Source: an uncultured Eubacteriales bacterium (GTDB taxonomy: Bacteria; Bacillota; Clostridia; Christensenellales; Borkfalkiaceae). Taken from it: 22,535 nucleotides of DNA. The DNA is taken from assembly GCA_902465495.1 (NCBI GenBank), contig CABQND010000035.1, forward strand, positions 1 through 22,535. The letters run 5' to 3'. Below the pieces are notes generated by a model that had not been told where the DNA came from, ran no database searches, and worked only from the letters and a program-made list of their open reading frames with translations. Positions 20,495-22,535 of this stretch are shown here, piece after piece (within the stretch, counting starts at the first letter, position 1; every line of letters starts with the position of its first letter). A program made the position numbers and the translations under genes.

Positions 20495-22501
20495 ATGAAA
20501 AAATACAAAGCTTTTCTTTGCATGCTTTTCGCAGGCATTTTGGCTTGCACTGTAATGCTTGCGGGCTGTGCCGAAAAAGACACGGGCGACGACGGCGGAC
20601 AACCGCAGCCGCAGGAAGCGATTGCAAAGAGCATCACCTTAGACGGCATGCGGACGGTATTTGCGTTCGGGGAGGCGTTTTCGGCGGAGGGGCTGATTGT
20701 TACGATCACCCTTTCAGACAGTACGACACGCGCCGCAGCGAAGAGTGAATATACCGTAGACTCCGATTTATACGACGCACAGACTGCCGGGACATATACA
20801 ATAACAGTCAAACTGAACGATACCGACATTTCCGCCAGTTATACGGTCACGGTGCAAGAGCCAGAGAATGTGCCGGACCCGACCTGGGATGATGACGGCG
20901 CACTGAAGATCCTTACAATCGGAAACAGCTTTTCGGACGACATGATGGAATATGTATGGCAGATCGCAACCGATCTTGGCGTCGAAACGGTCGTGCTGGG
21001 CAATCTCTATATCGGCGGTTGCACACTCGATACGCACGCAAACAATGCACACGACAACGCGGCTGCTTACGCTTACCGCACCAATACGGCCGGAACCTGG
21101 AGCACAGCCCCCGACTACCGCATGGGCGATGCGATTGAGTCACAAGACTGGGATTTCATTTCCCTGCAACAAGCGAGCGGCAGCAGCGGGGTGGCGAGTA
21201 CTTACGCGCGTCTGAACGAATTGGTTGAATACATACGAAGCAAAAACGATACCGCACAACTTGTTTGGCACATGACCTGGGCGTACCAGCAAGACAGCAA
21301 TCATGACGAATTTTTCAAATACGAAAATAAACAGGAAAAGATGTACGAAGCGATCATAAACGCGGTGGACAGCGAAGTTCTGACCAACGAAGCGTTTACG
21401 AAATTCATTCCCAATACAACATCCATTCAAAACGCGCGCACGTCGTTCGTGGGCGACACGCTCACCCGTGACGGATATCACCTTAGCTACGACCTCGGCA
21501 GATACATTGCAGGACTTACCGCGGTACGCGCGCTGACCGGACTTTCCGTGAATGATGTTTCCTTTGCCCCTGCAAACATGAACGAGGACTATCGCAACAT
21601 CGCGATCGAAGCTGCGGAAAACGCAATTGCGGAACCCTTTGCCGTGACCGATTCAGAGTACAAGGAAAGGCCCGTATTTGATCCGGAAGGTTACGTCCTC
21701 ATCGATCCCGGATTTACGGCGCTCGCGTATTACAATTCAAGTGTTTCCGCAAACTACGACGTACTCATAAAATCAGCCAACAACAGCAACCAATTCTATG
21801 CGACCGAACGGCTGACCAAAACGCAACTGCCCGTAGGCAGCGTGATCATTCTGGAAGACGGCTGGCAGTACCGCCCCGAAGGCTGGACTTCCAACGCGCC
21901 GCAGGCAACGCGCCCCAATAACGTGACCACGTACCGCGTAGACGTTACCGAAGAATGGTGGGGCGACTACATTTACCGCGCCTTTAACCTCGCAAAATCG
22001 GGCACCCCGTCGCTCGAAGGCGAAGCCGAAGAGACTGTGAAAAACGCACTGAAGCTGTATGTACCCGAGGATCTGTACGTCGCCCCCACCGTGCCCGACC
22101 TCGAAAACGATTACGAGCTCATCGACATCGAACTGGCGAGCGGGTTCTACGATTCGACAAACGACGAGACCGAGACCAGTTTCAACACCCGTATCACCGA
22201 CAATGAGTTCCTCAGCTCCAAGTTTTTTGCAAGCAAGCGCTTTACCAAAGATACTCTTCCCGTGGGCAGCGTGATCGTACTGGAAACGGGCTGGCAGTAC
22301 CGCCCCGAAGCTTGGACATCCGATACCCTGCAAACTTCCCGTCCGAGCAACACCACAGCGCAGATCACGATCGTTACCGCAGAATGGTGGCACGGCCTGG
22401 AATTCAGAGCATTCAACCTCTCCAAACTCGGACAGCCCGTCCTCACAGGACAAGAAAACGAAGCAAAAGAAGCGTTAAAAATTTACATTCCTAAAAATTG
22501 A
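20495..22501 (+). CDS. Lipoprotein with Ig-like, DUF4886/SGNH-like and duplicated C-terminal domains
   Basis: This is a 668-residue lipoprotein. The signal peptide ends in the lipobox LAGC with C25, so it is anchored outside the membrane. An acidic linker leads to a bacterial Ig-like domain (about 45-121). A DUF4886/SGNH-hydrolase-like domain (about 137-350) has ILTIGNSFSDDM with nucleophile candidate S145, and RDGYHLS with D326 and H329 as the catalytic pair. Two tandem homologous domains (about 395-522 and 533-668) share LPVGSVI-LE-GWQYRPE-WTS and RAFNL-K-G-P-L. An esterase acting on acylated glycans is a reasonable inference, with the paired domains perhaps binding sugar. AGGAGG ten bases upstream marks the start. 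Confidence 0.8.
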   Translation: MKKYKAFLCMLFAGILACTVMLAGCAEKDTGDDGGQPQPQEAIAKSITLDGMRTVFAFGEAFSAEGLIVTITLSDSTTRAAAKSEYTVDSDLYDAQTAGTYTITVKLNDTDISASYTVTVQEPENVPDPTWDDDGALKILTIGNSFSDDMMEYVWQIATDLGVETVVLGNLYIGGCTLDTHANNAHDNAAAYAYRTNTAGTWSTAPDYRMGDAIESQDWDFISLQQASGSSGVASTYARLNELVEYIRSKNDTAQLVWHMTWAYQQDSNHDEFFKYENKQEKMYEAIINAVDSEVLTNEAFTKFIPNTTSIQNARTSFVGDTLTRDGYHLSYDLGRYIAGLTAVRALTGLSVNDVSFAPANMNEDYRNIAIEAAENAIAEPFAVTDSEYKERPVFDPEGYVLIDPGFTALAYYNSSVSANYDVLIKSANNSNQFYATERLTKTQLPVGSVIILEDGWQYRPEGWTSNAPQATRPNNVTTYRVDVTEEWWGDYIYRAFNLAKSGTPSLEGEAEETVKNALKLYVPEDLYVAPTVPDLENDYELIDIELASGFYDSTNDETETSFNTRITDNEFLSSKFFASKRFTKDTLPVGSVIVLETGWQYRPEAWTSDTLQTSRPSNTTAQITIVTAEWWHGLEFRAFNLSKLGQPVLTGQENEAKEALKIYIPKN

Positions 22502-22535
22502 ATCCGAAACGAAAACGCGGGCGCGATCTTTTCAG

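Overview
The window looks like a chromosomal housekeeping segment of a Bacillota (Clostridia-like) bacterium of moderate GC content. The reasons are AGGAGG-type ribosome binding sites, sigma-A promoters close to TTGACA/TATAAT, a CIRCE heat-shock operator, B. subtilis-like gene order (rpsP-khpA-rimM-trmD ... rbgA-rnhB, and dprA-topA-trmFO-hslV-hslU), a BspA-like leucine-rich-repeat protein and a lipoprotein with a DUF4886/SGNH-like domain. The genus cannot be fixed from the sequence; an uncultured gut clostridial lineage is my guess.

Layout: nearly everything is on the minus strand, so biological order runs from high to low coordinates. (1) 19.5-22.5 kb: an AraC-family regulator diverges from a large surface lipoprotein (plus strand), with a perfect 8-bp inverted repeat between them as a candidate operator. 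(2) 14.2-19.5 kb: translation and RNA-modification genes rpsP, khpA, rimM, trmD, rbgA, rnhB, yraN and rplS. A plus-strand amidase-like gene sits between rimM and trmD. rplS is displaced to the end of the cluster with its own promoter and a leader that can pair with its Shine-Dalgarno sequence. (3) 12-14.1 kb: a membrane GT39/PMT-like glycosyltransferase with its own promoter and terminator. (4) 6.7-11.8 kb: yifB/comM-like ATPase, dprA and topA, closed by a terminator. (5) 3.0-6.7 kb: trmFO-hslV-hslU behind a consensus sigma-A promoter overlapped by a perfect CIRCE, which implies HrcA control of a protease and a tRNA methyltransferase. (6) 0-2.8 kb: hisS, an RseC-like membrane protein and thioredoxin, overlapping or tightly packed, then a probably truncated BspA-like LRR gene.

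The most unusual material is non-coding. Three copies of a hairpin element lie around hisS/hslU/hslV. They share the fixed 8-nt loop GTCAGCTC, while the stems differ by compensatory changes. Two copies sit 11-12 bases beyond the hslU and hslV stop codons, and two are followed by a GAGGGC/GCCCTC mini-hairpin. The 332-bp hslV-hslU gap and the 298-bp trmD-rbgA gap are both chains of hairpins. Together with the CIRCE, these are the best candidates for undescribed regulation or an undescribed repeat family. I saw no CRISPR array, tRNA, rRNA, transposase or defence system.
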